The notes beneath the pieces were generated by a model. It made no database searches, was not told the DNA's origin, and saw only the letters and a list, made by a program, of their open reading frames with translations. A DNA stretch of 48,911 bases. Origin: Cyanophora paradoxa. Its lineage: Eukaryota; Glaucocystophyceae; Cyanophorales; Cyanophoraceae. The position numbers and the translations under genes are program-made. The DNA lies in the NCBI GenBank assembly GCA_004431415.1, contig QPMI01000466.1:1-48911 (forward strand), given 5' to 3'. Numbering within the stretch: the stretch's first letter is position 1; the number at the start of each line of letters is the position of its first letter. Positions 1-11,188 of the stretch are shown here, one piece after another.

Positions 1-93
1 CAACTGGAAGAATAGTTAGGAGAACCACTGAGCAACTACAAGGTAACCTACTGCCTATCACAGTTCCAAAGGAGGAAAAAGGGGAATCTCGAA

Positions 94-1159
94 TTGTCAA
101 AAAGTCTGAGATTGAAAGAGCTTGTCCCAGTAGAGATCCCAGTTGCTATTGCAGTGAAAGAAACCAGTAAGATTGCCAAGAGATTCTATGATGTGAGAAC
201 TGGTTACAAAGGGCTTCAAGCTATGAGGGCTGAGTTACCAGATGAATCCTATAAGCAGTTGCAAGAGTTCTATAAAAAAGCAAGAGGTAGTTCAGATCAA
301 TGCACCTGCTATATCTAGAAAGAGAGATCCCATGGTCCCAATAAGGCAACCCCTTGATACCTATGTGATTGATTTGCTCTTTTTCCCAGCTTATAAGAAC
401 AAAACAATGGCTATGATACCTTTATGACTGCAATGGAATCCACACTGAGAACTGGGTAATCATACCTATTAGGGATAAATCAGCTCTCACTACATTAGCT
501 GCATTTAAACAGCTTGAGATGAGAGTAGCAAGACCCATAGTAAAGGTTCAATCAGATGCTGGAAGTGAGTTCCAAAATCGAATATTCCAGGAGTATCTAT
601 CTAGTAAATACATAGAACACCAAGTGAGTGGAACTGCAGACCACAGAAGCCAAGGTCGAATTGAAGCCTTTAACAAGCAGATTAAGAGATTGATCACAAA
701 CTACTGCATAGCTAATAATACAGCTAGATTCTTTGATGTGTTAGGTGATATTGAGTATAATTACAATAATACAGTTCACTCAGCTACTAAGATGAAGCCA
801 GGCGAAACTACAGAGGAGCATTATAGGTATATAGTGGGATTAGAAGATGAAAGATTCAAGAAATCAATAGCTTATCTTGATACCATGCAGCCTGGCATGT
901 TTGTTAGAGTGAAAGTAGAGAAGAACCCTTTGCAAAACAGGGTAACAATTGGTCTAGGATGGTTTACACTGTTGATAGTAGAGAAGGCTTTAAGTTTAAG
1001 CTAAAGAGTCCCACTGGAGAGATCATAGATAACAGGTTTGCTTTCCATGAGCTGTTGCCTGTGAATGCAGTTGAGTATCTGGAAACCCCTACAGTAGATG
1101 CCTTAGAGCAAGCTAAAGAGGAAGCTAGGGTTGATGCTGCTATAAGGAGAGAGGCATAG
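94..1159 (+). pseudogene. Retroelement/Polinton-type integrase relic (rve, DDE)
   Basis: Three overlapping plus-strand frames together resemble the integrase (rve) of an LTR retrotransposon or Maverick/Polinton element. A DLLFF segment near 370-390 could hold the first catalytic Asp. QSDAGSEF at about 549-572 carries the second Asp, and HRSQGRIEAFNKQ at about 642-680 carries the Glu. The Asp-to-Glu spacing is 35 residues, the classic DD35E arrangement. After about 945 the frame changes into a C-terminal segment (PTGEIIDNRFAFHELLPVN). Frame changes near 290, 420 and 950 plus the absence of a continuous ORF mark it as decayed, unless short introns are involved. The left part lies beyond the window edge. 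The integrase assignment is strong; the element class is uncertain. Confidence 0.75.
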
Positions 1160-3028
1160 AAGCTGCTAATGAAGTCCCAGATAAGCCTTTGATAGAGGCT
1201 AGAAAGGAGAAGGCTGGGAAAGTTAACAGGGAACTCAAAAAGCTCACTATAGCAGGAACACAGAAACTTTCAGAAGTGAATAGCCAGAGATGGTATAATG
1301 ACTTTCAGACTACTAAGGAGTCATATACAGCCCTAAACCTCAAAGAACACTAAGAGAAAGGACCAAAACTAGCTAGTTTCATAGCCGAAAACTCGTTTTT
1401 TCCAAATATATGTATGACAGATATACTATATGCATATGATATACACATAGTCTTGTAGAGCATATCAAGCGCTTCACAGCGCTATGCAGAACGTTGCGTT
1501 TTGATGATCTGGTGATGAGATATAACAGTTTGAAGATGCAAAAGTCACTTGCCATAGTGGACTTGGTGAAACACTAGCCCAGGAATCGATTTGACTGAAA
1601 AGCGTTTTTGGCTCAGCGGTTAAGACGCTTGATTTCCGAGTCGCAGTTCAAATCCGCTCGAGAACCTTTACTTCGTTCGCCGTGAAACTTGAAAAGTAAA
1701 AAAAAAACGCGTTTTTTTCTAGATTAATGCTGTACCCGTCTGGAAAATCAATATTCACGTTTGCTGCGATATCTCAGCACCACGTTATCAAATCGATGCG
1801 CTTGAAACGTCATAAAATCGAGCATTTCAAGGCGGTCTGAGCGCTTATCAGCCATATCGACATTTCGATAACCCTGACTCGAAATCGCGATGAAACCGAT
1901 TTTGAATTTTGAATATAAATTCGAATTAAATCCATAAAACGTGAGTTTTAATATAGATCACCAGGAAGTTATCAAATCGATGCACTGACGATCGAATATA
2001 ATCACATATATCATACATAACAATAACTTGCAATCACATATACGAATCTCGATGTGTATACATCGCTATTACGATTAAAGCGAGTTTTGAAATTCAAAAT
2101 AATTCGATTAAATTCGATTATAACTCACAAATCGCGATTTTAACCATATACTTATCAATTCGATCCACTTATGATATCTAATAATCCACTGTATTATATA
2201 GCTTCGATTAACGTGATCACATATATGAAAACATCAATCTAACATTGCATTTAGTAAGCATCCCCTAGATTCCCCCTATTATATAATATTTATATTAAAG
2301 TGGACTCAAGGTTGACTCATATTAATCGTAAAAGTAGTAAAGTATATGGATTTTGTTACGAATTCAATGCAAGGGTTGACTAAGTGGGTTGAGTTGACTC
2401 AAATTTCACAGGAAATATTTGGGACCAAAAGTTTTCTAAAAAGGATTTCACAAAATGTGTCAACTCCCCCCACTTAGTCAACCCTGACCATAAACAGTAA
2501 GGATTTGAGCTAACATGTATCACAAAGTGAACATTTTGAGTCCACTTAGAAGATCCACTTTTGAAATCAAAGTTGATTTTGCTTGAAATTTCAAAGTTGA
2601 TCTAAAAGTGAGTCCACCCTGATTGATTATGGTAACAAAGTTGACTAAGTTGACTAAGTTGAGTCATCTTAAGAAATTCAAGGAGACTAAGAGTTCAAAA
2701 TGTTTATGAAAAGTGAGTCAACTTAGACCACTTATGGTAACAAAGTTAAATATTTAATTGATTTAATCGGAAAAGAACATGATTTAATCGAATTTATTGA
2801 TATAATTCCGATAGATTCATTTAGGATTCAATTTAGATCAATCGAAGTTATTGATATAATTCCGATTAACTACAATTAAGATACAATATCGATTAATCGA
2901 GTTTATCGATATAATATCGATTAAATTAATTGAAATTGCATATAAAAATATGAAAATTCATGTGAAAATATGAAAATTCATGTGAAAATTCAAATAAATT
3001 AATCGATTTTATTGATATAACATCGAAT
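1160..3028. other. AT-rich non-coding block
   Basis: There is no ORF of note on either strand. The sequence is AT-rich, with many degenerate repeats of the forms ATTCGATTAA and ATTGATATAA and, at about 2940-2995, three direct copies of an ATATGAAAATTCATGTG-like unit. Several TTGACTCA/GTTGACTAAGTTGA motifs lie at about 2310-2720. It separates the integrase relic from the gag-like relic and may be non-coding mobile-element DNA. Apart from the SINE-like unit listed separately I see no gene. Confidence 0.6.
1600..1707 (+). repeat. tRNA-derived SINE-like unit
   Basis: An A-box-like TGGCTCAGCGG (1609-1619) is followed about 26 bases later by a B-box-like AGTTCAAATCC (1645-1655), the spacing of an internal RNA polymerase III promoter. 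An A-rich tail (1697-1707) and then a T run follow. The anticodon arm cannot be folded into a good cloverleaf and the acceptor ends do not pair, so this is not a functional tRNA. A tRNA-derived SINE head is the best reading. No second copy is visible in this window. Confidence 0.4.
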
Positions 3029-3103
3029 CACACATATGAATATTCATATTTTAATCCTGAGGCGGAACGCCGAGGGATTAAAATATGAATATTCATATGT
3101 GTG
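3029..3103. repeat. Perfect 29-bp inverted repeat (hairpin)
   Basis: Arms 3029-3057 and 3075-3103 are exact reverse complements, with a 17-base loop. The loop contains its own GGCG-GAA-CGCC mini-stem, and each arm contains the self-complementary ATATGAATATTCATAT. It sits at the junction between AT-rich DNA and the 3' end of the gag-like relic and supplies the last codons of that reading frame. Confidence 0.9.
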
Positions 3104-3850
3104 GCAAGCTGCACGGAAAGCAGGACAGACATTACGCATATGGGATGGATCATGACAATGATAGCAAGCCCGTGGGCGAGTAGGGCCAGAGGCCGCCAGA
3201 CGAGGGCCGGGAGGGCGAGCAGCGAAATTCTGTGAGCGACCATACGGCATGCCTGTGACAGTATTCTGCGTAAACTGCTGCAACTGCTGCTGATACATTT
3301 GTTCAGTTAACAAAAGTTGGCGCTCCTGAAAATCATCAGTAGCCTGGTTTACATTTTGCAGTCTAAGAGCACGATCAAGGCCTAGCTGATTGATGCGTTG
3401 GATCTTTTGAGTTGGTCTCTAAGTGCGATATAAAGACAGAATAATCACGGGCCTCGGCTAACGCTATATTATCGAGAGTGTCCAAAGCAATTCTTTGTTT
3501 TAGAGGTTATTCCAACGGGTAATATTATAGTGGAGACGTTTGGTTCGCGCTCGTAAGGGCTCACGTGTACGTGCAGCACGCTCACGCGCAGTGTTGCCGA
3601 AGATGATCCTTCACGCCATGTTCGATGTCAAATCGACAAGTGGGACCGACGAAATGGCGGAGTTTTGGAATCGGGCTGGATTGGCGGTGGCAGTACTATG
3701 GTACGAGCTGCAATCACTTCGCGAGGTAATGTCAATGGCTGCGAAACGCTGATTGAACGCCTCTACGGTTGGTCTGCAATCTGCTGGATGGGGTTGCACT
3801 GTTGGCCATGCGTTCCGATGCAAATATTCGAGCCTGAAGGAGTGATAACT
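3044..3850 (-). pseudogene. gag-like relic with CCHC zinc knuckle
   Basis: The minus-strand frame at 3313-3044 holds CYHCHDPSHMRNVC, a perfect CX2CX4HX4C retroviral-type zinc knuckle. It is preceded by a Gln-rich segment (QQQLQQFTQ) and a basic Pro/Arg linker, the usual order at the C-terminus of a retrotransposon Gag. Upstream on the same strand, neighbouring frames at 3480-3420 and 3823-3611 (PTVEAFNQRFAAI) read like more of the same protein but are out of frame, so it is broken. It faces the opposite way from the integrase relic and is probably a different element. Confidence 0.6.
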
Positions 3851-4424
3851 GGCGGGCCGGCTCCGGGGCCGGCGCTCAGGGTGGGCGTTGGAGGAACAGG
3901 GGGTGGGCTACTGGGCCAGCAGAGGCGCCACAGTCGGATCGGGCGATTGGAGAGGAGTCGCGGTTTTGGCTCTCTTCGCACCCCGGGCGCCATTTGCGAC
4001 CGGGCAAACGAGGACGCAAGGATACACACAATTAGGACGAAACGGGAGAGCTGGAGGCGCCCGCGGGGCGCGCTAGGGCTGCCATGGGAGCAAGAAGCGA
4101 AGCTGCTATCAAGCAACTCTGAAGAGAAGCTGCAGCAGCTGCAGCGATAGCTCACTGCTGCAGCTCTTAGGAAGCTCGTAGGACTTGTTGCAGGTGCAAC
4201 AAGTACCCAAGAAGTACTTGTTGCGAAGCAACAAGAGTGCGAAATTATGTAACAATATACATTATTCACGCTGTCCGAATACGTTATACTACGTTCTCGT
4301 ATAACAACTAACCCCGGTACCATCTTCTTGGTTGCAACTAATACAGACGCACCGGATATTCGACTGCAAACTCCAAATAAACGATTGAAATTCTAAGAAT
4401 TACAAAATAATCGATCGAACTGAC

Positions 4425-5577
4425 CTCATATGTAGGTGCAAAACTAAGTTTATTAGGTCTCTTGCGATAAAGCCAGCATTCACCAAGAGACTCCACACAT
4501 AGCTTCCACACAATCTCTTCGTCAGCAACGTCTTGGAGTTCACACTTAAAGGTTCCGAAGAGAATCCTGCCAGAACCCATCCGGAAAAGTTGCTAGTTGC
4601 GAAACATGCCCCCTATCTTTGCAAACATAACCTGCATACACAATCGATCCAGTACCCTCCAGGAACAAAGGCAACGTCGACGCACAAAACCAGGACTCCT
4701 TGTCGGACCAGGAAAGCCTTGTACATGTGTGTGCACGGGCAGCTGGCCTTTCCAGGCATGGACGACAAAACCGTATTGGGCAGCTAATTTAAATGGAATT
4801 TTAAGGGGCACATCAGGATTTTTTAGACGACAGTAAAAGACGAACTGTGTGGTGGAGCATTTGTCGTGCTCTTCTCCAGTAACCGGACCCCGCATACGCA
4901 ACAGTCTTTGGACAACCGCAAGCAGAGGTTTCAGTGCAGCGAGAGTGAGGAATCTGGAAACAAGATTAGATACGGAAACAAGATCAACAAAGATCACGAG
5001 CTTACCAGAGATCTCGGCGAAGATGAGTCAGCATGTGCTGCTTGTATAAGGTCAGATCAGCATCCGTCCAAGCATGCATCTGTACATCTGGTTGATGATC
5101 GGGCAAATTCGATCGCCCCTGCTGTTCGCGTTTGGGTGGGCCCGCGGCCGTTTGGCTGATCGCCGGCATTCTGTTCGTTCTGCTCGCCAGTTGCTGGGCC
5201 TTGGCCAGCGCCAGCGCCTCGAGTCGGCGTCCTTGCATGCGTGGCACCTCGAGCTCCGGGACGTGTCCAGCGCTAGCTGCAGCTTGCGATGGATCTTGAA
5301 TGCTAGTGCCTTCTGCTAAATTGCTCGCACTCACTTCTGAATCGCCTAAAGCTGCCGGAGAACGAAGCGGCGGACTCAGCACGGAGAACGGATCCAGACC
5401 CTCGGGCGCATTGATCATCGGAAAGAGCGCAGGCTGGTCTCCACCTCTCCCCCATCCTCGGCAAGATTGTCTGAGATGCAAGGTCATCCATGCGACAACA
5501 TTACCCCCCCCCCCCCCCCCCCCCACCACACACCACATCACACCTCTGTGACGCTGCTGCTGGAGGGTCGACGTCAT
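4425..5577 (-). CDS. Unidentified multi-exon protein (partial model)
   Basis: Three minus-strand segments read as protein with plausible splice sites. Exon A (from about 5577, more likely starting at a Met near 5420, to 5006) is Ala/Gln/Glu-rich and ends YKQHMLTHLRRDL before a GTAAGC donor. Exon B is 4953-4725. Exon C is 4592-4425 (FGTFKCELQDVADEE...) and ends at a GTCAGT donor. B and C join in phase 0 across 4593-4724. Joining A to B at the evident sites (52-nt intron 4954-5005) would create a TGA, so A may end there or a site is misjudged. The exon A frame runs back through a 21-C run (5504-5524). No family recognised. It diverges from the plus-strand gene that follows. Confidence 0.4.
5504..5524. 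repeat. 21-base poly-C run
   Basis: An uninterrupted C run lies between the two divergent gene models at 4.4-5.6 and 5.6-8.4 kb. It is prone to length change and to sequencing error. Confidence 0.9.
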
Positions 5578-5599
5578 GCCGAAGCAGTCACGATCGGCG

Positions 5600-8353
5600 A
5601 ATCGGTCAAGTCTCCGAAGCAGTCGACGCTAGCGATCAGCATTCGTGCGCTACGGGATCAGCTGCTACCGAGCTCGAGCTCACGTCGAGCCTCGAGAAAA
5701 TGCCTTCAGGATACCTTCGCGCTGTGCATGTCTTATCTCGGCCTGCCGCAAGCGCTTGCTATCCGACTCGTCAGTTATCAGATGGATCCGCCTCGGCATG
5801 GCATTGTCTGGTTAGAGCTGTATCTCACATCGTGCGACGACCTTGGGCGCCCTAGCCCTGTCCAGAGCGCCGCGTGGACCAAGGCGCTGACGAGCTGGAA
5901 CTTTGTGCCAGCAACTCCGCTATCGCAGTCCGCAATGTCACGATCGATGCCAGATGTTACCCGCAAAATGGGGCAGCTTTCATCTCGAAGGTGCTGCTCG
6001 CCGCAGTGCTTGCTTGCTCTTGGTTTTCTGACAGGCAGCAGCTTCCATCGCTTTTGAGATTGTTGAGCGCCCAGGCTCCACTTGAAGCAGTTCGCATCAA
6101 TCATGCGGACTTCTCACGTGTTTTGGACGATTTTCGTCGGACGGTAACACGTAAGCGAGATCCTACTATATATAGCTACAGACAACTGGAGGACTCACCG
6201 CTTGAGCGTGCAGACTGCCGTGGAATGAGCGTGTTCGAGGAACTATCAAGCTTCCTGCAGATGGCCAGCACTTCGCTACTCTGAGACGTAGAGATCGATT
6301 CCGATAGTGAAGCGCCCCGAGCTGTGGAGGACACAATGCCAGAAATTGATTCTGACTCATCGCTCGGCTCGGACGGAGAATGAACTGTATGGCTGGGACG
6401 ATAAAAATATTCCTCTGTGCCCCGACTTGTTTTGCCCAGACACAAGTGGCGACAATGACGAGCATACTTGCCTCATAGGGCGCTTGCGAAAGCTGCAAAC
6501 ATCCCAACTGCACTTCTCCCACGCTACAAATACCTGGAGAAGTTGTTGGCAGGCTCGCAACCTCTCCTTCTGCTGCATCTCTGAATTTGTTTTCGTTGGA
6601 CCTTAATGCGGACGCGAACCACAGAGCTATTACGGAGAGCCTCCAGGTCTGTTTCCGAGGTCGAGAGCCTCATATAGTTGTGGCCCCCCAGCGGATCATA
6701 CGCGGGCTGGCCTAACTAATATACTGATATTCCCCCCGGGGCTTTTCCAAAAAACATTGTGAGCCCAAACTGACGTACATGCATGTTAATCTATTCAGAT
6801 GGAAGCGGCGGACGAAAATCTTCGCGTCGATTGAGAAGCTCACTGCGATCAAGCATCTTGACCTGGCAGCACTTCCTTGTGGATTCCGCCTTCATTAATC
6901 GCTCTTTGAGATGTGCAAGTTCCGATGCAAGAACCTGAAGTCACTTTGGTGTCACTGCTCGAGAGTCTTCCCATTAGCTTTTAGCATTGCTGAGACGTTT
7001 CCAAATTGCAGGTACACTGGTATCTATACAGCTAAGCTTGATATTGATATGTCCGCATAACTTTTGCACAGGAGCTTAAGCTTCTTATCGATCCTACAAG
7101 CTTCTGCGGGTCAGCTTCATTTCAACCTATTTTCAGCTGCCATTTTTGAAGGCCTTCAGCTAGTCCGCATTGCCGAGTTCGTTGCAGCTGTTCGTGTGAC
7201 TGTTTGACAGATGTTTCTTCTCTAAGCACATCCAGCGTGCATTAACAGTTGGAGCAACAGTGCAGTGCCTATTTGTCCATATTGAAGGTGGCGAGCAAGT
7301 CCAAGTCCAGAGACATGTTTCGATGATTTCTTCAAACAAATAATGATGAGCGCTCCTGTGCTGGGGGGTTTTGCTTGTTGAAATTTTCGAGTTTGCGTGC
7401 TTTTGCGTTTATAAACATCGGCAGGGCCGCTCCACCATCTGACTCTCATGAGCAAATCATGTTTCGATTGGATCATCTGAGAAGCATTGCAAGCGCTCCC
7501 AATCTACGGTCACTTATTCTCGACCTTTACTTGAGTCACAACGTCGAGGATATGCATCGGTACAGGTATTGTCAAGCACATACACCTATCTCAAAGAAGC
7601 ACATCACAGCTATGTCAGCTCCAACGAATGGAGTCGCTTACTTTTCTCGAGTTAGACTGTCCGGATGCTCACGAGAGCTTCTTCAGCTCTTGGAAGCTCT
7701 TCATGACAGCTCTGTATCTAAGGCACTCCATGCGTTCGACAATGGTGCTCAGCATTCGGCATAATATGTCTTTTTGGCTCCTCAGCCGCAATAGCTCCGG
7801 CATGCGAACATATGATATTAACCAGTAGCAAAAGCTTATCACGAGGCGGACTTCGAGGTTGCCCAGGCAGCAGCAGAAGTCATTTCGGAATACTGCACAA
7901 AGATTACATCTTACCGCCGAGTCGGAAGTTTCCCGGAGAAGAAGGAGAGCGAGGCCATTTGTCAAGGCCATCAGCTTCAATTTGGACACAAGCCAGCTTG
8001 TTTTTCACGCCTCCAGCCATGTGCGAGCAACCTTTGCTGCTGACTTTGATTCCTTGCAAGCCATCAAAGCTTCCCTTGAGCCATTACGATCAACTGTTGT
8101 CCCCCGACTTTGCCAGCCCATGCCCAGATATAGCATTTTCTTTTCTGCTGGCCTTTTCCACCATGTACGCGCAGCAAAGCTGTCAATGAGCGATTTCACG
8201 AATGGATTTAGCTCGCCCATGAACATGAAGCTTTCAGGGAGTGTTCCATGGACTTTGGTTATTAGGGAGCACCTGCGGCCTATTCTCACAGCAACAGACT
8301 ACGAGCTTCCATGTAAACGTTACGTAGTTTACTGTCCACAGCTCTTTTTGTGA
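5600..8353 (+). CDS. Divergent F-box/LRR-like gene (approximate model)
   Basis: Plus-strand coding segments lie in changing frames. About 5700-5780 gives CLQDTFALCMSYLGLPQAL, reminiscent of an F-box helix. About 5890-6148 ends at a GTAAGC donor. About 6800-7010 has LTAIKHLDLAALP and CKNLKSLWCHC. Further segments are 7073-7205, about 7450-7560 (APNLRSLILDLYLSHNVEDM) and about 7620-7730. The last, about 7950-8353, has FVKAISFNLDTSQLVF. Several are leucine-rich-repeat-like (LxxLxL). I could not fix every intron, so the number of exons and the integrity of the gene are open. It is probably a distant relative of the LRR family at 8.7-21.6 kb. A protein-level comparison with the copy at 19.7-21.6 kb would settle this. 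Confidence 0.4.
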
Positions 8354-8674
8354 TGTGAAACAAATACATCGCGAGATCTAGAGCTTGCAAATGGGAGAGC
8401 TCGAGGTGGGAGGAATTGAGATCTGGAGGTGCAGAGTTAGGGGCGTCACATCGCAGCGCCGTGTATAGTTTATCTCGAATATAGAAAAGGCGAAGCAAGA
8501 CAAAGCGAAGCACGCACTTCCGGGCGGATGGGGTCAGGACGACGCACCGAGCGCGGACCACCCCGCTGCGCAGCGGCGAAAAAGACCTTGGACACGGATA
8601 CTACACATGTATGCTAAAATGCCGGCCTACTACTAGAGACACTCGGCGTCCAAGAAGTGGAAGGTGCGACCGAA

Positions 8675-10679
8675 TCACAAAAAATTACAGAATTCGAAGA
8701 TCAGGAGGAGGAGCTCCAGCATGGGAACGCAGGAAATAAGGAGAACGAGCACGAGGAGAAGGAGAATAAGAAGGAGAAGGAGAATACGTATAAGCACTGG
8801 AAGAGAACTGCCTGTCGAAGTAATTCTTGACTCGAAGGCGAGTGCACTCTCCAGGTCCTGCGCATGCAACTCACATTACGCAAGCTCGAGGGAAGATTCA
8901 ACAGGTATCGAGACTTGAGAAGTTGCAGTGATTCGCACTTTTAGCAGAGCACGTTGCTTGGCCAGTTCGTCCTCGTCGTCCACACAGTCACTTATGACTT
9001 CAGCCCGAAACAGCGGAGACCGAGGCTTCGAAAGCAGACGTGATGCTGGATGGCAATGGCAGGGGCAGCGTGCCATAGCCACCAACAGCGAACTCCTTCA
9101 GCCCGTCATTTCCGTTGCGATGCGCTGCAATCAGATTATGGCGTCTTTTATATATAATTGGGAAGGAACCACTCTTTCTTACCAAGAGAAGGGGGTGGGA
9201 CAATGGTGGATGAACAATCATTAATGTCAAGTATTTCAATGCTGCACCAGGCAGCCAACGACCGTCCGCCAGGGCCTCGTAAAGGTCGCCACAATGATCC
9301 ACCAGGCTGAGTTCCTGTGGATGCACTCCGTGGTCAGCGGGAAGCTCTTCTGGTCTTGGCAGCAAAAAAGGCTGAATCCTTAAGCGCAGTGAATTGCAGG
9401 AGGGTGTCAGCTATAGAAGTGGCCTGTTCTCTGGTGCCGTGGTGGCATTCAAGGTCAACGTAGTGCAGGCGAGGAGCGACAGATTGAAGTACATCGATCA
9501 GCCGTTCTAGACTCGGGAGTTTCAGGGCCTCCAGGAGAGTGAGTGGAGTGAGAAGAGCATCAGAGGCATAGAAACTTCCCGAAAGGCTCAGCGCTGTGCA
9601 GTTCAAGTATGGACACAAAGTAAGAGCATGAAGAGAGGAGAGATACACAACACACTATTGATGCACGCACATCGGAGGGATGTCAGGGAAGCGAGTGGGC
9701 TCAGGTCAAGGTCCTTGTTTGCGCGGAGTTTGAGGTGCTCAAGGGTCGATGAGAGTGCAGCAAGGGGCTCAAGGCTCGATAATTTGGCAAAACGATTGAA
9801 GCAGAGTCCAAACGCTGCACATGAGCATGAAGGAGTAGTCAACGCACAGCATTTTAAACAGTGCCAACAGCAGGAGCAATACTCACATTGAAGAGAAGTG
9901 AGAGAAGCGACGGGAGCAAGGTCCACGAAATCATTATCACGATTGGGAGAGTCATAATACAAGACGAAATCAAGCGAGAGTCGCTGCATCCCTGGAAGGC
10001 CGCAGCAATCGCAGAGACCATGTCTCTGTTGACAGCAGAGGTCCCTGCCTTGAAAGTCACCTGGAGCTGGGTGAGGGGGAGTGGCGAGAGGGCGGAGAAT
10101 GCGGCCAGGTGAAGTGAGGTGGACAGGCTGAGACAGCTGAGCTGCGGGAGAGATGCGAGAGGTGATACATGCTGGACATCTAGAGGTTCGCATTGCAGGG
10201 GACCATCCCGCGTAACTTTCAGCCGAAGGGCCCGGAGAGCGCGGAACCAGCTTATTCCAGCCAGGGAGAAGGCGGGGAAGAAATGATCCGCGCCCTGCGA
10301 TCGAGTGTCAACAAGACAAGCAGTTGCACCCGAGTTAAGGCGTGGCATCGAGAGCTCCAGATCCCGTGCAAACCTCTTTGTTGAGCACAACGTCGAGCTC
10401 TTCAATCCCACCCGTGCGAGCCGCGCTCTCGCACGCGCGGCGGAGCACGGCCTCCACTTGCTCGCTCGTTGGAGCTTCGTCAAAAAGAGCTCCAGCCTCC
10501 CGCGCGGCGCCGCGCCGGGCGCCTCCAGCACCCGCCTGATCGCGCGGCACACTCTCCGCAGGCGGCACAGCTGCTTCAAGTCGCAAGCTGCTGCTGGGGC
10601 TCGGGAGACTTGGCGCGGAGCTTTTCCTCCCACTGGGTGGCGCACGGGCCAGCGAATCGCTGCTGCCATACTTAGGCAA
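8675..10679 (-). pseudogene. LRR/F-box-like family, copy 1 (multiply frameshifted)
   Basis: This copy has the same exon order as the intact relative at 19713-21638. Exon 1 (about 10679-10374) is followed by an intron with a GTTTGC donor and CGCAG acceptor. Exon 2 (10294-9887) carries LRR-type LASLPQLSCLSLS and ends at a CAAT|GTGAGT donor. Later exons run down to about 8.7 kb. Compared base by base with the other copies, exon 1 lacks single G residues near 10590 and 10629, exon 2 lacks a T near 10000 (length 408 against 412 in copy 3), and the penultimate exon has two more one-base losses near 9010-9040. The last exon runs into a purine-rich microsatellite and would encode a Leu/Ile-rich tail. 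It is a decayed copy. Confidence 0.75.
8696..8790. repeat. Purine-rich (AGG/GAA) microsatellite
   Basis: An almost pure A/G tract built on GAAGGAGAA-type steps. On the minus strand it reads as CTC/CTT codons and gives copy 1 of the LRR-like family a long Leu/Ile C-terminal run absent from the other copies. Confidence 0.7.
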
Positions 10680-11000
10680 GCACGCAAGACGAAGGATGCG
10701 GAGAAGCAGCGCGTCGGGAAGGCCGAGAAGCGAAGGCGCCGGCCGCTGCGGATGCTGTTAGCTTTACGGTCATAGACGCGAGTACGGAAGTGGGCGCACG
10801 TCCTGCTGAACAGGCTGCACCAACCGCGCTTCCTGATTATCTGACCGCCGCCGCTTCGCTCGATGCGCTGCTGACTTGAGTTGAGCTGACAACTTGTGCG
10901 GAAAGCTCGAGCTCATGATCGGACCTAGCTGTACAGGGAAGAGAGCTTGCAATTGAGATTGGCGCTTGCGTGCAAGTACTAGTGCACGCTTTAGGTATAC

Positions 11001-11087
11001 GTAGGCGCTGCGTGTACAGTTGTTTCTTTCGGAGAAGCCAGTATCCCGGGGGCTCGCCGTTTCGGCGCAGCGGTTTGATGGAAACGG
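11001..11087 (+). repeat. Dispersed flanking element, copy a
   Basis: An 87-bp block beginning GTAGGCGCTGCGTGT and ending GGTTTGATGGAAACGG recurs almost unchanged at 13841 and 16820. Copies a and b also share the preceding about 80 bp (10845-10925 and 13628-13716). In each case it lies in the 5' flank of a minus-strand F-box/LRR gene, so it may be duplicated promoter-proximal DNA. Confidence 0.8.
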
Positions 11088-11188
11088 TGGCCATATAGAT
11101 GGCGGGCGCCATGGAAACGATTCGATTTTGCTAGCTAGCTAGCCATCTGTACGTCACGCTCTGACTCTTTTCTCTCACAGTATTCGTA

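Noticed and set aside
1603-1672. Functional tRNA gene
   Set aside because: A and B boxes are present but the acceptor and anticodon stems do not pair, so it is listed as SINE-like instead.
3763-4323. 186-aa minus-strand ORF as a separate gene
   Set aside because: Composition is mixed Ser/Cys/Pro without domain character. Part of it overlaps the gag-like relic in a different frame, and no splice link to the 4.4-5.6 kb gene could be established.
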